Source: Anaerotignum sp. MSJ-24 (GTDB lineage Bacteria > Bacillota > Clostridia > Lachnospirales > Anaerotignaceae). From it: a stretch of 64,000 nucleotides of DNA. A program made the position numbers and the translations under genes. The DNA lies in contig NZ_JAHLPX010000007.1 in assembly GCF_018918145.1 (NCBI RefSeq), positions 124,001-188,000 of the forward strand. The letters run 5' to 3'. Of this stretch, positions 54,784 through 62,794 are shown piece by piece. The notes under the pieces are model-generated. The model did no database searches. It had not been told where the DNA came from and saw only the letters and a program-made list of their open reading frames with translations. Positions within the stretch are counted from its first letter, which is position 1. Every line of letters starts with the position of its first letter.

Positions 54784-56178
54784 ATGAAACTTACAAGAGT
54801 TAAAGAATTATTCCGCAATACAGATGAATTTGCCGGAAAAACAGTTGAAGTAGGCGGCTGGATTAGAACACTCCGCTCATCAAAGGCATTCGGCTTTATT
54901 GAGCTTAACGATGGTTCATTTTTCAAAAGCGTACAGGTTGTTTTTGAGGACGGAAAAATAGATAATTATGCAGAAATCTCCAAGCTTGGTGTTGGTGCGG
55001 CAGTTATCGTAAAAGGTAACCTTGTGCTTACTCCCGAAGCAAAACAGCCTTTTGAGATTAAAGCAGAAGAAATCGTTGTTGAAGGAACAACAACACCTGA
55101 TTATCCTTTACAGAAGAAAAAACATTCATTTGAATTTTTAAGAAGCATTGCATATCTCAGACCGAGAACAAACACATTTGCAGCTACATTCAGAGTGAGA
55201 AGCCTTGCGGCATATGCAATTCATCAGTTCTTCCAGGACAGAGGCTTTGTATATGTTCATACACCTATCATCACAGGAAGTGACTGCGAAGGTGCAGGAG
55301 AAATGTTCCAGGTAACAACACTTGATTTGTCAAATCCTCCGCTTAACGAGGACGGAACAGTTGATTACACAAAGGACTTTTTCGGAAAACAGGCTAACCT
55401 TACGGTAAGCGGACAGCTCTCAGCTGAAACATATGCACTCGCTTTCAGAGATGTTTATACATTCGGACCTACATTCAGAGCCGAAAATTCAAACACTACA
55501 AGACATGCGGCAGAGTTCTGGATGATTGAGCCTGAAATCGCATTTGCCGACCTTGAGGACGATATGGAGCTTGCAGAGGATATGCTTAAGTATGTAATCA
55601 ACTATGTACTTGAAAACGCTCCCGAAGAAATGCAGTTCTTCAATTCATTCATTGACAAGGGACTTATTGAAAGACTTGAAAATATCGTAAATTCAGACTT
55701 CGGCAGAGTATCATATACAGAGGCTATCGAGCTTCTTAAGAAAGCCGGAAATAAATTCGATTATCCTGTTGAATGGGGCTGTGACCTTCAGACAGAACAT
55801 GAAAGATACCTTACAGAGGAGATATTCAAGAAGCCTGTATTTGTAACAGACTATCCTAAGGACATTAAGGCATTCTATATGCGTCTTAATGACGACGGAA
55901 AGACAGTTGCCGCAACAGACTGCCTTGTTCCCGGTATTGGTGAAATTATCGGCGGAAGCCAGAGAGAGGAAAGACTTGACGTTCTTGAAAACAGAATGGC
56001 AGAGCTCGGACTTAAGCAGGAGGATTACTGGTGGTATCTTAACCTCCGTAAATACGGCGGAACACGTCATGCCGGATTCGGTCTTGGCTTTGAAAGACTT
56101 ATTATGTATATAACAGGTATGTCAAACATCAGAGACGTTATCCCTTATCCCAGAACAGTACGCAACGCAGAATTCTAA
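54784..56178 (+). CDS. asnS: Asparagine--tRNA ligase
   Basis: A class IIb aminoacyl-tRNA synthetase charging tRNA-Asn. The 464-residue protein has an N-terminal OB-fold anticodon-binding domain ([24 protein letters not shown]), class II motif 1 ([26 protein letters not shown]), motif 2 ([25 protein letters not shown]) and motif 3 ([18 protein letters not shown]). The RHAAEFWM pattern separates AsnRS from AspRS. GGAGG is 6 bases before the ATG. It probably shares the aminotransferase transcript; nudF follows after 20 bp. Confidence 0.97.
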   Translation: MKLTRVKELFRNTDEFAGKTVEVGGWIRTLRSSKAFGFIELNDGSFFKSVQVVFEDGKIDNYAEISKLGVGAAVIVKGNLVLTPEAKQPFEIKAEEIVVEGTTTPDYPLQKKKHSFEFLRSIAYLRPRTNTFAATFRVRSLAAYAIHQFFQDRGFVYVHTPIITGSDCEGAGEMFQVTTLDLSNPPLNEDGTVDYTKDFFGKQANLTVSGQLSAETYALAFRDVYTFGPTFRAENSNTTRHAAEFWMIEPEIAFADLEDDMELAEDMLKYVINYVLENAPEEMQFFNSFIDKGLIERLENIVNSDFGRVSYTEAIELLKKAGNKFDYPVEWGCDLQTEHERYLTEEIFKKPVFVTDYPKDIKAFYMRLNDDGKTVAATDCLVPGIGEIIGGSQREERLDVLENRMAELGLKQEDYWWYLNLRKYGGTRHAGFGLGFERLIMYITGMSNIRDVIPYPRTVRNAEF

Positions 56179-56198
56179 ACCGATTAAGGAGATATATA

Positions 56199-56735
56199 AT
56201 GGATTATGAGGTTATAAAAAGCGATGAGGTATACGAGGGCAAAATTCTTACTGTTTATAAAGATGAAATAACAATGCCGGAAGGAAAGACAGCCACAAGA
56301 GAGGTTGTTGTAAAAAACAATGCGTCTGCTATTGTGCCTGTCGATAAAGACGGAAATATTATTTTTGTAAGACAGTACAGACATCCTGCAAAGGATATGG
56401 TTCTTGAAATACCTGCCGGAACATTTGAGGACGGCGAAGATCCTTATGATTGTGCAATGCGTGAGCTTGAGGAAGAGATAGGCTATAAGGCTGACGGACT
56501 GACATATGTAAACTGGTCATACGTATCTGTCGGCGTATGCTCCGAGAAAGTATATATCTATATTGCCGAAAATCTTAAGGAAGGCAAACAAAATCTTGAT
56601 GAGGACGAATTTATCGAGATTGAACGCTATCCACTTGAAGAGGCAATTAAAATGGTGTTTGACGGTACAATAACCGATTTAAAGACAATGCTTGGTATAC
56701 TTGCCTATAACGAGCTTGTCGTAAAAAGAAAATGA
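56199..56735 (+). CDS. nudF: NUDIX hydrolase, ADP-ribose pyrophosphatase type
   Basis: Cleaves ADP-ribose to AMP and ribose 5-phosphate (family role). The 178-residue protein has the full Nudix box, Gly-x5-Glu-x7-Arg-Glu-x2-Glu-Glu-x-Gly, in GTFEDGEDPYDCAMRELEEE followed by IGY, and the YRHPAKDMVLEIPAG segment typical of ADP-ribose pyrophosphatases. AAGGAGA lies before the ATG. The order nudF-spoIIM-xerD matches the B. subtilis yqkG/nudF-spoIIM-xerD region, which supports the call. Confidence 0.92.
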   Translation: MDYEVIKSDEVYEGKILTVYKDEITMPEGKTATREVVVKNNASAIVPVDKDGNIIFVRQYRHPAKDMVLEIPAGTFEDGEDPYDCAMRELEEEIGYKADGLTYVNWSYVSVGVCSEKVYIYIAENLKEGKQNLDEDEFIEIERYPLEEAIKMVFDGTITDLKTMLGILAYNELVVKRK

Positions 56736-56742
56736 TTATAAA

Positions 56743-56771
56743 GAATAGCATATTAACCGATGTCATATAGT
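56743..56771 (+). promoter_or_regulatory. Candidate sigma-E sporulation promoter of spoIIM
   Basis: GAATAGC, 14 bp, CATATAGT: the first five bases fit the sigma-E -35 (KMATATT) and seven of eight fit the -10 (CATACANT), with correct spacing. It is 29 bp before the spoIIM ATG. spoIIM is a sigma-E gene in B. subtilis. Confidence 0.4.
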
Positions 56772-56800
56772 TTATTAAAATTATGACAGGCGGTGGTGTT

Positions 56801-57349
56801 ATGAGAAGAAAAAATAAGAGCAGATTACAGATAACGATAGCGATTGTCTGTATCTGCTTTTTTATTGGCGTATTGACCGGTGCTTTATCCGAAAGAGAAA
56901 TAAATTCATACCAATGCACCGCTCTTACCGATTACAGCAGTAATTATATTGGTAATGCAAGATCCTTCGGCGAGCTTTTTATAAAGCACGGAAAATACAT
57001 ATTGTCTATGTGGCTTTGTGGCTTTATTATGCCCGGAGCGGTTATTATATTGATTATTATATTTGTTTCGGGCATATTTTATGGTTTTTCATCAGCATTT
57101 ATGTCTGGACAATACGGAGTTATGTACGCCATTGAAAAGCTGATGCCGTATAATATGCTGCTTATTCCCGTTTATATATTTACGGCTGTTTGGACAATAC
57201 TATATGTTTTGAGAAGATACAGTAATTACGGCCCTAAAAGCCGTATAAGGCGAGAAAGAAGAAAGCATATGTCAGAACATGCAGTGATATTATTTTTGTG
57301 TCTTGCACTGAATGCGGCTGTATGTGCCATAGAAAATATAATGCACTAA
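56801..57349 (+). CDS. spoIIM: Stage II sporulation protein M
   Basis: A component of the SpoIIDMP peptidoglycan-remodelling complex that drives engulfment of the forespore. The 182-residue polytopic protein shows about five hydrophobic segments: ITIAIVCICFFIGVLTGAL, SMWLCGFIMPGAVIILIIIFV, a YGFSSAFMSGQYG loop, LLIPVYIFTAVWTILYVL and AVILFLCLALNAAVCAI. The GFSSAFMSGQYG region is the most recognisable family segment. The ATG at 56801 is preferred, with GGCGGTGG upstream; the ATG at 56783 precedes that site. Position between nudF and xerD supports identity. Confidence 0.88.
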   Translation: MRRKNKSRLQITIAIVCICFFIGVLTGALSEREINSYQCTALTDYSSNYIGNARSFGELFIKHGKYILSMWLCGFIMPGAVIILIIIFVSGIFYGFSSAFMSGQYGVMYAIEKLMPYNMLLIPVYIFTAVWTILYVLRRYSNYGPKSRIRRERRKHMSEHAVILFLCLALNAAVCAIENIMH

Positions 57350-57429
57350 ATTTTTTATAAATGTGGAGATTAATAATATAAAAAACTGTAAATTATGGTG
57401 CTGATGTGGTGATTTGTATAATAAATATA

Positions 57430-57458
57430 TCGACTTTTGGAGAAAAAGAGAATATAAT
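57430..57458 (+). promoter_or_regulatory. Possible promoter of xerD
   Basis: TCGACT, 17 bp, TATAAT, 46 bp before the GTG start. The -10 is perfect, the -35 matches 4 of 6. Confidence 0.4.
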
Positions 57459-57504
57459 GGTTATGTCGTAATTTAAACGTGTCAACACATTGGGGGAATA
57501 TTCG

Positions 57505-58389
57505 GTGGATACACATATTATTGGTTTTGAAAATTATATGACGGATAAAAAATCTGCATCTGATAATACGGTTTCGTCCTATAAAAGCGATATAAGTCAT
57601 TTTATAAGATTTATTCAGGAGTCCGGAATAGATGATGTGAGATTGATAAATAAAACCAATGTGATGGCATACATATATGATTTGCAGAAAAAAGACCGTT
57701 CAAGAGCAACAATTTCGAGAAATGCCGCTGCGTTGCGTGTGTATTTCGGATATTTGAATTATGAAGGGATAATAAAGGACAACCCGGCAGAAGATATTGA
57801 AACGCCGAAGGTAGTTAAGAAAATGCCGCCGGTTCTTTCGCTTAAAGAAGTGGAAAAGCTGCTTGCACAGCCGGATACCGAGGATTCCAAAGGCATAAGG
57901 GACAAGGCTATGCTTGAAGTGCTGTATGCAACGGGAATGCGTGTAACTGAGCTTATAACGCTGAAAACAAGCGATGTGAATATTGATATGGAATTTCTTA
58001 TATGCCGTTCGGATAAGAAATCAAGGCTTATTCCGCTCGGTTCAAAGGCGATAGACGCACTTAAGGCATACATGAATGATGTCCGAAAGAATATGATTAA
58101 AAATGAAGACGAAACAATGCTTTTTGTAAACTGCTTCGGAAATCCCATGACACGACAGGGTTTTTGGAAAATAATAAAGGAATATGCAAGCAAGGCGGAA
58201 ATAAAAACGACAATAACACCGCATGTTTTAAGACATTCCTTTGCATTCCATCTTATTGAAAACGGTGCCGACCTTGAATCGGTACAGGAAATGATGGGAC
58301 ATTCGGATATAGCGACTACGCAGATGTACGCAAAAATAAATAAATCAAAGCTTAAAGAGGTTTATAACAAAACACATCCGAGAGCATAA
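57505..58389 (+). CDS. xerD: Tyrosine recombinase XerD
   Basis: A site-specific recombinase that, with XerC, resolves chromosome dimers at dif. The 294-residue protein has a SAM-like N-terminal core-binding domain (1-~85) and the catalytic domain with all active residues visible: Arg in ATGMRVTELITL, Lys in SDKKSRLIPLG, His-x2-Arg in TPHVLRHSFAFH, His in MMGHSDIATTQ and the nucleophile Tyr in TTQMYAKI. Length is typical (295-300). The GTG at 57505 is preferred because GGGGGA ends 7 bases upstream. The nudF-spoIIM context and lack of mobile-element genes nearby argue for the housekeeping enzyme, not a phage integrase. Confidence 0.92.
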   Translation: MDTHIIGFENYMTDKKSASDNTVSSYKSDISHFIRFIQESGIDDVRLINKTNVMAYIYDLQKKDRSRATISRNAAALRVYFGYLNYEGIIKDNPAEDIETPKVVKKMPPVLSLKEVEKLLAQPDTEDSKGIRDKAMLEVLYATGMRVTELITLKTSDVNIDMEFLICRSDKKSRLIPLGSKAIDALKAYMNDVRKNMIKNEDETMLFVNCFGNPMTRQGFWKIIKEYASKAEIKTTITPHVLRHSFAFHLIENGADLESVQEMMGHSDIATTQMYAKINKSKLKEVYNKTHPRA

Positions 58390-58419
58390 AAGGCGAGATC
58401 ATATTGACCTCGCCTTTTT
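58388..58419. terminator. Bidirectional terminator between xerD and nfnB
   Basis: A perfect 10-bp stem AAAAGGCGAG / CTCGCCTTTT with T-runs on both strands lies between the converging genes. Confidence 0.85.
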
Positions 58420-58430
58420 GTATATCCGGA

Positions 58431-59816
58431 TTATTTTAAATATTCATCAATAGCTGCTGCGGCTTTTTTGCCTGCACCCATTGCAAGAATAACCGTTGCG
58501 GCACCTGTTACGGCATCACCGCCGGCATAAATGCCGTCACGGCTTGTCTGCATTGTGTCTTCGTTTACAACAAGACAGCCATGTCTGTTTACCTCGATAC
58601 CGGGTGTTGTTGTTCTGATAAGAGGATTGGGTGATGTACCGAGAGCCATGATTACTGTATCAACGTCAAGCTCAAATTCACTGCCCTTGATTTCGATAGG
58701 TCTGCGTCTGCCGGAAGCATCGGGCTCACCGAGCTCCATTTTGATACATTCCATGGATTTAACCGCACCTGTACCGTCGTTATTGATTTTTACAGGATTG
58801 TTAAGAAGAAGGAATTCAATGCCTTCTTCCTTTGCATGATGGATTTCTTCGTTTCTTGCAGGCATTTCTTCTTCGGAACGTCTGTAAACAACGTATACAT
58901 GCTCTGCACCGAGTCTTTTTGCACATCTTGCGGCGTCCATGGCAACATTACCGCCTCCGACAACTGCAACGCTTCTGCTGTGCTTGATAGGTGTATCATA
59001 TTCTTTTCTGTAAGCCTTCATAAGGTTGATTCTTGTGAGGTATTCGTTTGCCGAATAAACACCGGAAAGATCCTCGCCTTCGATACCCATGAATGAAGGA
59101 AGGCCTGCACCTGTTCCGATAAATACGGCATTGAAGCCCATATCGTTGATAAGCTCGTCGATTGTGAGAACACGGCCGATAACCATGTCTGTTTCAACCT
59201 TAACGCCACGGGCAATAAGTCCGTTTACTTCGTTCTGAACGATTTCCTTGGGAAGTCTGAATTCGGGAATACCGTATACAAGAACGCCTCCCGCAACATG
59301 GAATGCTTCGAAAACAGTTACCTCATAGCCTTTTTTTGCAAGATCGCTTGCACAAGTGAGGCTTGAAGGACCTGAGCCGACAACAGCCACCTTTTTGCCG
59401 TTTAATTCGGGCTTTTCAACTTCTTCCTTTACGTTGTTTCTGTACCAGTCGGCAACGAAACGCTCAAGACGGCCGATACCAACGGGTTCGCCTTTGATAC
59501 CTCTTACGCAGTGCATTTCGCACTGTGATTCCTGAGGACATACACGTCCGCTGATTGCCGGAAGAGAGTTTGTTTCGGCAATAATTTTGTATGCGGCTTT
59601 AAAATCGCCTTCCGCAACCTTTGAAATAAACTGCGGAATATGAATGTTTACGGGACAGCCGGAAACACAGGGCATATTTTTGCAGTTAAGGCAGCGTGCA
59701 GCTTCGTTTAATGCCATTTCTTCGGTATATCCGAGAGTTACCTCTTCAAAATTTTTATTTCTTACGTCCGGTGCCTGTTCGGGCATAGGAGTTTTTGTCA
59801 TAGTCATGTTTGCCAT
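58431..59816 (-). CDS. nfnB: NfnB: large subunit of NADH-dependent reduced ferredoxin:NADP+ oxidoreductase
   Basis: The 461-residue flavoprotein resembles the small subunit of glutamate synthase (GltA-like), but with the neighbouring FAD/2Fe-2S gene it fits the electron-bifurcating NfnAB complex of anaerobes, which couples NADPH with NAD+ and ferredoxin. The N-terminal cluster domain has CLNCKNMPCVSGCPVNI and CPQESQCEMHC for two 4Fe-4S centres; two dinucleotide folds follow (AVVGSGPSSLTCASDLAKKG; VAVVGGGNVAMDAAR), and the tail is GIYAGGDAVTGAATVILAMG. The ATG at 59816 is chosen for AAGGAGGA 8 bases upstream. No large glutamate synthase subunit is adjacent. It lies 13 bp after nfnA. Confidence 0.88.
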   Translation of the reverse strand: MANMTMTKTPMPEQAPDVRNKNFEEVTLGYTEEMALNEAARCLNCKNMPCVSGCPVNIHIPQFISKVAEGDFKAAYKIIAETNSLPAISGRVCPQESQCEMHCVRGIKGEPVGIGRLERFVADWYRNNVKEEVEKPELNGKKVAVVGSGPSSLTCASDLAKKGYEVTVFEAFHVAGGVLVYGIPEFRLPKEIVQNEVNGLIARGVKVETDMVIGRVLTIDELINDMGFNAVFIGTGAGLPSFMGIEGEDLSGVYSANEYLTRINLMKAYRKEYDTPIKHSRSVAVVGGGNVAMDAARCAKRLGAEHVYVVYRRSEEEMPARNEEIHHAKEEGIEFLLLNNPVKINNDGTGAVKSMECIKMELGEPDASGRRRPIEIKGSEFELDVDTVIMALGTSPNPLIRTTTPGIEVNRHGCLVVNEDTMQTSRDGIYAGGDAVTGAATVILAMGAGKKAAAAIDEYLK

Positions 59817-59829
59817 TTTTAGGTCCTCC

Positions 59830-60684
59830 TTACTTAATAAGCTCATTTGCAAGCTGTGTCATTCTGCAAATATGAGTTTTCTTGTTTTCTTCTTCCTGAG
59901 CTTTGTATGCAGCGTTTCTGTTCATAAGCTCATCGTAATTAACAAGATGTCCGTCAAAGTCGGGACCGTCTACACAAGCAAATTTGATTTCTCCGCCGAC
60001 CGATACACGACAGCCGCCGCACATTCCTGTACCGTCAACCATAATAGAGTTGAGGCTTACGATAGTTTTGATACCGTAGGGCTTTGTTGTAAGAGAAACA
60101 AATTTCATCATAGGAACGGGACCTATGGCGATTACTGCATCATAGTTGTTTCCGGCGTCGATAAGAGATTTAAGTTTGTCTGTTACAAAGCCTTTTTCTC
60201 CGCAAGAACCGTCGTCTGTTACAAGATAGTAATTTGTGCTGTTTGCACGCATTTCGTCCTCAAGAATGATAAGATCCTTTGTACGGAAACCGGAAATTAC
60301 GTCTACCTGACAGCCTGCCTTGAAAAGTGACTTTGCCTGAGGAAAAGCGATTGCGTTTCCTACACCGCCACCGATAACGGCAACCTTCTTAAAGCCTTCT
60401 GTTTCTGTCGGAACACCGAGAGGTCCTACAAAGTCAAGAATGCATTCGCCTTCGTTTTTCTGACCGAGAAGTTCTGTTGAAAGACCAACCTTCTGGAAAA
60501 TAATTGTTACTGTTCCTTTTTTGCTGTCCGAATCAGCGATTGTAAGCGGAATTCTTTCGCCTTCTTCATCAACTCTGAAAATAATAAACTGTCCTGCTTT
60601 TGCTTTTTTGGCAATAAGAGGAGCTTCGATTTCCATGAGAGTTACTGAAGGATTAAGCTCTTTTTTTCTGACAATTTTAAACAT
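59830..60684 (-). CDS. nfnA: NfnA: FAD/[2Fe-2S] small subunit of the ferredoxin:NADP+ oxidoreductase
   Basis: A 284-residue ferredoxin-NADP reductase-like protein of the dihydroorotate dehydrogenase electron-transfer type. It has the FAD-binding barrel (GQFIIFRVDEEGERIPLTIAD), the NAD-binding Rossmann motif VAVIGGGVGNAIAFPQAKSL, and the C-terminal [2Fe-2S] motif GTGMCGGCRVSVGGEIKFAC. With nfnB it forms the bifurcating Nfn complex; it could alternatively be called sulfide dehydrogenase SudB. GGGGAAGG is 8 bases before the ATG. It is the first gene of the nfnAB operon, behind a promoter with a palindromic spacer. Confidence 0.88.
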   Translation of the reverse strand: MFKIVRKKELNPSVTLMEIEAPLIAKKAKAGQFIIFRVDEEGERIPLTIADSDSKKGTVTIIFQKVGLSTELLGQKNEGECILDFVGPLGVPTETEGFKKVAVIGGGVGNAIAFPQAKSLFKAGCQVDVISGFRTKDLIILEDEMRANSTNYYLVTDDGSCGEKGFVTDKLKSLIDAGNNYDAVIAIGPVPMMKFVSLTTKPYGIKTIVSLNSIMVDGTGMCGGCRVSVGGEIKFACVDGPDFDGHLVNYDELMNRNAAYKAQEEENKKTHICRMTQLANELIK

Positions 60685-60742
60685 ATTAAAAACCTTCCCC
60701 TGAATTTAGATATTGTAAGTTCAATTTTTCATAATAAATTTA

Positions 60743-60771
60743 ATTATACTATATTGAATTTAATATAGCAA
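60743..60771 (-). promoter_or_regulatory. nfnAB promoter with an inverted repeat in the spacer
   Basis: The minus strand reads TTGCTA, 17 bp, TATAAT. The spacer and -35 edge contain the exact inverted repeat CTATATT-N6-AATATAG (60749-60768), a likely operator between the two hexamers. It does not match the Rex consensus. Confidence 0.6.
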
Positions 60772-60889
60772 TAATACAGAAACAGATAAATTTCGGCAGT
60801 ATTTACGGTATTTTATGTACATTCGTTAAGCAAAGTGACTTCTTTGAACGATATTATATAAATTCTGCTGGCTAAAATGCCTTTCTATA

Positions 60890-60919
60890 TTGTAAAATAC
60901 ACACCTCTTTTGCTATAAT
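60890..60919 (+). promoter_or_regulatory. Sigma-A promoter of the mazG-divIC operon
   Basis: TTGTAA, 18 bp, TATAAT, 21 bp before the mazG ATG. The -10 hexamer lies in the centre of a long perfect palindrome. Confidence 0.6.
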
Positions 60920-60933
60920 ATGCAAAAGAGGTG
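60902..60933 (+). promoter_or_regulatory. 32-bp palindrome framing the mazG -10 and ribosome-binding site
   Basis: Arms CACCTCTTTTGC and GCAAAAGAGGTG are perfect 12-bp complements around TATAATAT. The loop holds the -10 hexamer and the right arm holds the GAGGTG ribosome-binding site. As DNA it could be a repressor operator; in a transcript from further upstream it would hide the ribosome-binding site. Confidence 0.7.
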
Positions 60934-60940
60934 AAAAAAT

Positions 60941-61759
60941 ATGGAGAAAAATAAATATGATTTTAATGACCTTATTAAAATTATGAGTATTCTCAGAGGT
61001 GAGAACGGCTGTCCTTGGGACAGGGCACAGACCTATGAATCCATGAAAAAATATATGCTTGAGGAAACCTATGAAGCAATTCAGGCGATTGAAGATAAAG
61101 ACAGCAAAGAAATGTGTGAAGAATTCGGTGATGTCCTTCTCCAGGTTGTATTTCAGTCAAGAATAGCGAAAGAGGACGGACTTTTCGATATAAACGATGT
61201 TACAGACGGAATATGCAGAAAAATGATAAAAAGACATCCACATATTTTCGGCGGTGAAAATTCCGGAGATTATAAAAATCTGACGGCTGATGATAACAGT
61301 GCTTTCCTCGGAAAATGGGAAGACAACAAGAAAAACGAAAAGGGCTATGAAACCCAGACCGATGTGCTTAAAGCCATACCAAAGGCACTCCCGGCACTTA
61401 TGAGAGCCGACAAGGTGGTGTTTAAAGCAGAAAATGCCGGCGTTTCTTATGACGAAATATTTAAGAACGATAAAGTGTATGATGCCATTGAAAACGAAAT
61501 CGGAAAACTGAAAAATCTTTCAGAGGAGGAAATAAGTGATATTATAGGCGATTTTATATTGAAAGTGGTGTGTATTTCACGAAAAAATCAAATTAATACA
61601 GAGTTTTCCTTGACAAAAGCTATAGAAAAGTTTATAAATAAGTTTGAGTATATTGAATCATCGGCTGCAAACAACGGTTTACGACTGAAAGATATTACGG
61701 CTACGGAAAAAATAAGATTATGGCAGGAAGCCGATAATTCAGCTGCGGATGAAAAATGA
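60941..61759 (+). CDS. mazG: Nucleoside triphosphate pyrophosphohydrolase MazG
   Basis: Hydrolyses (d)NTPs to NMP and pyrophosphate, cleaning damaged nucleotides. The 272-residue protein contains the characteristic MazG metal sites: GENGCPWDRAQTYESMKKYMLEE near the start, EETYE (41-45) and EEFGD (60-64), then MIKRHPHIFGG. A second MazG-like half (about 140-260) has LPALMRADKV and IENEIGKLK but weaker metal-site residues, as in other two-domain members. It heads the sporulation-linked cluster homologous to B. subtilis yabN-yabO-yabP-yabQ-divIC. Confidence 0.93.
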   Translation: MEKNKYDFNDLIKIMSILRGENGCPWDRAQTYESMKKYMLEETYEAIQAIEDKDSKEMCEEFGDVLLQVVFQSRIAKEDGLFDINDVTDGICRKMIKRHPHIFGGENSGDYKNLTADDNSAFLGKWEDNKKNEKGYETQTDVLKAIPKALPALMRADKVVFKAENAGVSYDEIFKNDKVYDAIENEIGKLKNLSEEEISDIIGDFILKVVCISRKNQINTEFSLTKAIEKFINKFEYIESSAANNGLRLKDITATEKIRLWQEADNSAADEK

Positions 61760-61798
61760 AACATAAGTACTTATCAGTAAAATCGAGGAGGAAAAATA

Positions 61799-62074
61799 AT
61801 GAATAAGACAGAGTTAGTTGCTGCTATTGCAGAAAAAGCTGACATGAGCAAGAAAGATGCTGAAAAGGCATTAAAGGCTTTTGAAGAAGTAGTTACAGAA
61901 GAACTTACAAATAACGGAAAGGTTCAGCTTGTTGGTTTCGGTACATTTGATGTTGCTGAAAGAGCAGCTCGTGAAGGACGTAATCCTCAGACAGGCGAGC
62001 CCATGCCTATTGCAGCTTCAAAGGCTCCCAGATTTAAAGCAGGCAAGGCTTTAAAGGATGCAATTAACGCTTAA
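61799..62074 (+). CDS. hup: DNA-binding protein HU
   Basis: A 91-residue nucleoid protein that bends and compacts DNA as a dimer. It aligns over its whole length with bacterial [49 protein letters not shown] and a basic end [16 protein letters not shown]; the arm carries the RNPQTGE motif with the intercalating Pro. GAGGAGGA before the ATG and restricted codons fit high expression. Located between mazG and rqcP, as in many Clostridia; a terminator follows. Confidence 0.96.
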   Translation: MNKTELVAAIAEKADMSKKDAEKALKAFEEVVTEELTNNGKVQLVGFGTFDVAERAAREGRNPQTGEPMPIAASKAPRFKAGKALKDAINA

Positions 62075-62090
62075 TTATTAATGATTTTTA

Positions 62091-62120
62091 GGGCTGTCTG
62101 TTTTTCAGACAGCTCTTTTT
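62091..62120 (+). terminator. Terminator after hup
   Basis: Stem GGGCTGTCTG / CAGACAGCTC (one G-T wobble), 5-base loop and a T-run. Some transcripts must continue into rqcP or start from an unseen promoter. Confidence 0.8.
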
Positions 62121-62139
62121 AAATATGTGAGGTGAAATT

Positions 62140-62382
62140 ATGCGTCTTGACAAATATCTTAAGGTTTCACGAATAATAAAGAGAAGAACCGTTGCCAACG
62201 ATGCCTGTGACGCCGGAAGAGTTACCGTAAACGGAAAGGTTGCGAAGGCAGGAACAGAAGTAAAAATCGGCGATGTAATCGAAATAAAATTCGGAAACAA
62301 CACAACTAAGGTTGAGGTTTTGGCGATAAGCGAAACACAGAAAAAAGAAGAAGCGGCTTCTATGTACAAAAGTGTGCAGTAA
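62140..62382 (+). CDS. rqcP: RNA-binding S4 domain protein RqcP (YabO)
   Basis: An 80-residue S4-domain protein. B. subtilis YabO/RqcP binds the obstructed 50S subunit and works with RqcH to add alanine tails in ribosome quality control. The S4 fold is complete: MRLDKYLKVSRIIKRRTVANDAC, GRVTVNGKVAKAGTEVKIGD and the strand VIEIKFG. GAGGTGA precedes the ATG. The position directly before yabP-yabQ-divIC is conserved in spore formers. MutS2 (RqcU), another factor of the same process, is encoded at 11.5 kb. Confidence 0.92.
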   Translation: MRLDKYLKVSRIIKRRTVANDACDAGRVTVNGKVAKAGTEVKIGDVIEIKFGNNTTKVEVLAISETQKKEEAASMYKSVQ

Positions 62383-62474
62383 TTCGGAAAATATTTAGAA
62401 TATCCCCTTGGATAACCATATATATTTATTATATGGAAGGCTTTGGGGATTTTTTTATTATGGGAGGTCGGACT

Positions 62475-62783
62475 GTGGGCGAAACTGGAAGAGAGTTTTC
62501 GGAAAAAAGACAGAAGGAATATTCAAGACACAGAATAGTTATTGATGAAAGAGAGAGAATGTCGGTTACCGGAGTTACGGAGGTTGTGTCCTTTGATGAA
62601 GAAAGCATTACGGCCGATACGGATATGGGAATGCTGATAATACGCGGAAATGATTTACATATAAGCAAGCTTAATCTTGATGAAGGCATATTGCAGACCG
62701 AAGGAGAAATAGAGAGCATTGAATATACCGACGGAGACATATCTGACAGAGGCGGTATGTTTTTCAGAAAAATATTCCGATAG
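62475..62783 (+). CDS. yabP: Sporulation protein YabP
   Basis: A 102-residue YabP-family protein, needed for sporulation in B. subtilis in an unknown way (family also YqfC). Family features are the basic start, RHRIVIDERERMSVTGVTEVVSFDEE and LIIRGNDLHISKLNLDEG, a compact beta-rich fold. The GTG at 62475 is chosen because GGGAGG ends 7 bases upstream; the earlier in-frame ATG at 62433 would add 14 residues lacking family similarity. yabQ begins 11 bp later. Confidence 0.88.
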   Translation: MGETGREFSEKRQKEYSRHRIVIDERERMSVTGVTEVVSFDEESITADTDMGMLIIRGNDLHISKLNLDEGILQTEGEIESIEYTDGDISDRGGMFFRKIFR

Positions 62784-62794
62784 GAGCGAGAAAA

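Noticed and set aside
56747-56771. Alternative sigma-E -35 GCATATT before spoIIM
   Set aside because: Although it fits the -35 consensus better, it is only about 9 bp from the -10, too close for sigma-E.
57505-58389. Phage or integron integrase
   Set aside because: The nudF-spoIIM-xerD order and absence of attachment sites or phage genes indicate housekeeping XerD.
58431-60684. Glutamate synthase small subunit plus pyrK-type protein
   Set aside because: No glutamate synthase large subunit or pyrD is adjacent, while the 13-bp pairing of these two genes is that of NfnAB.
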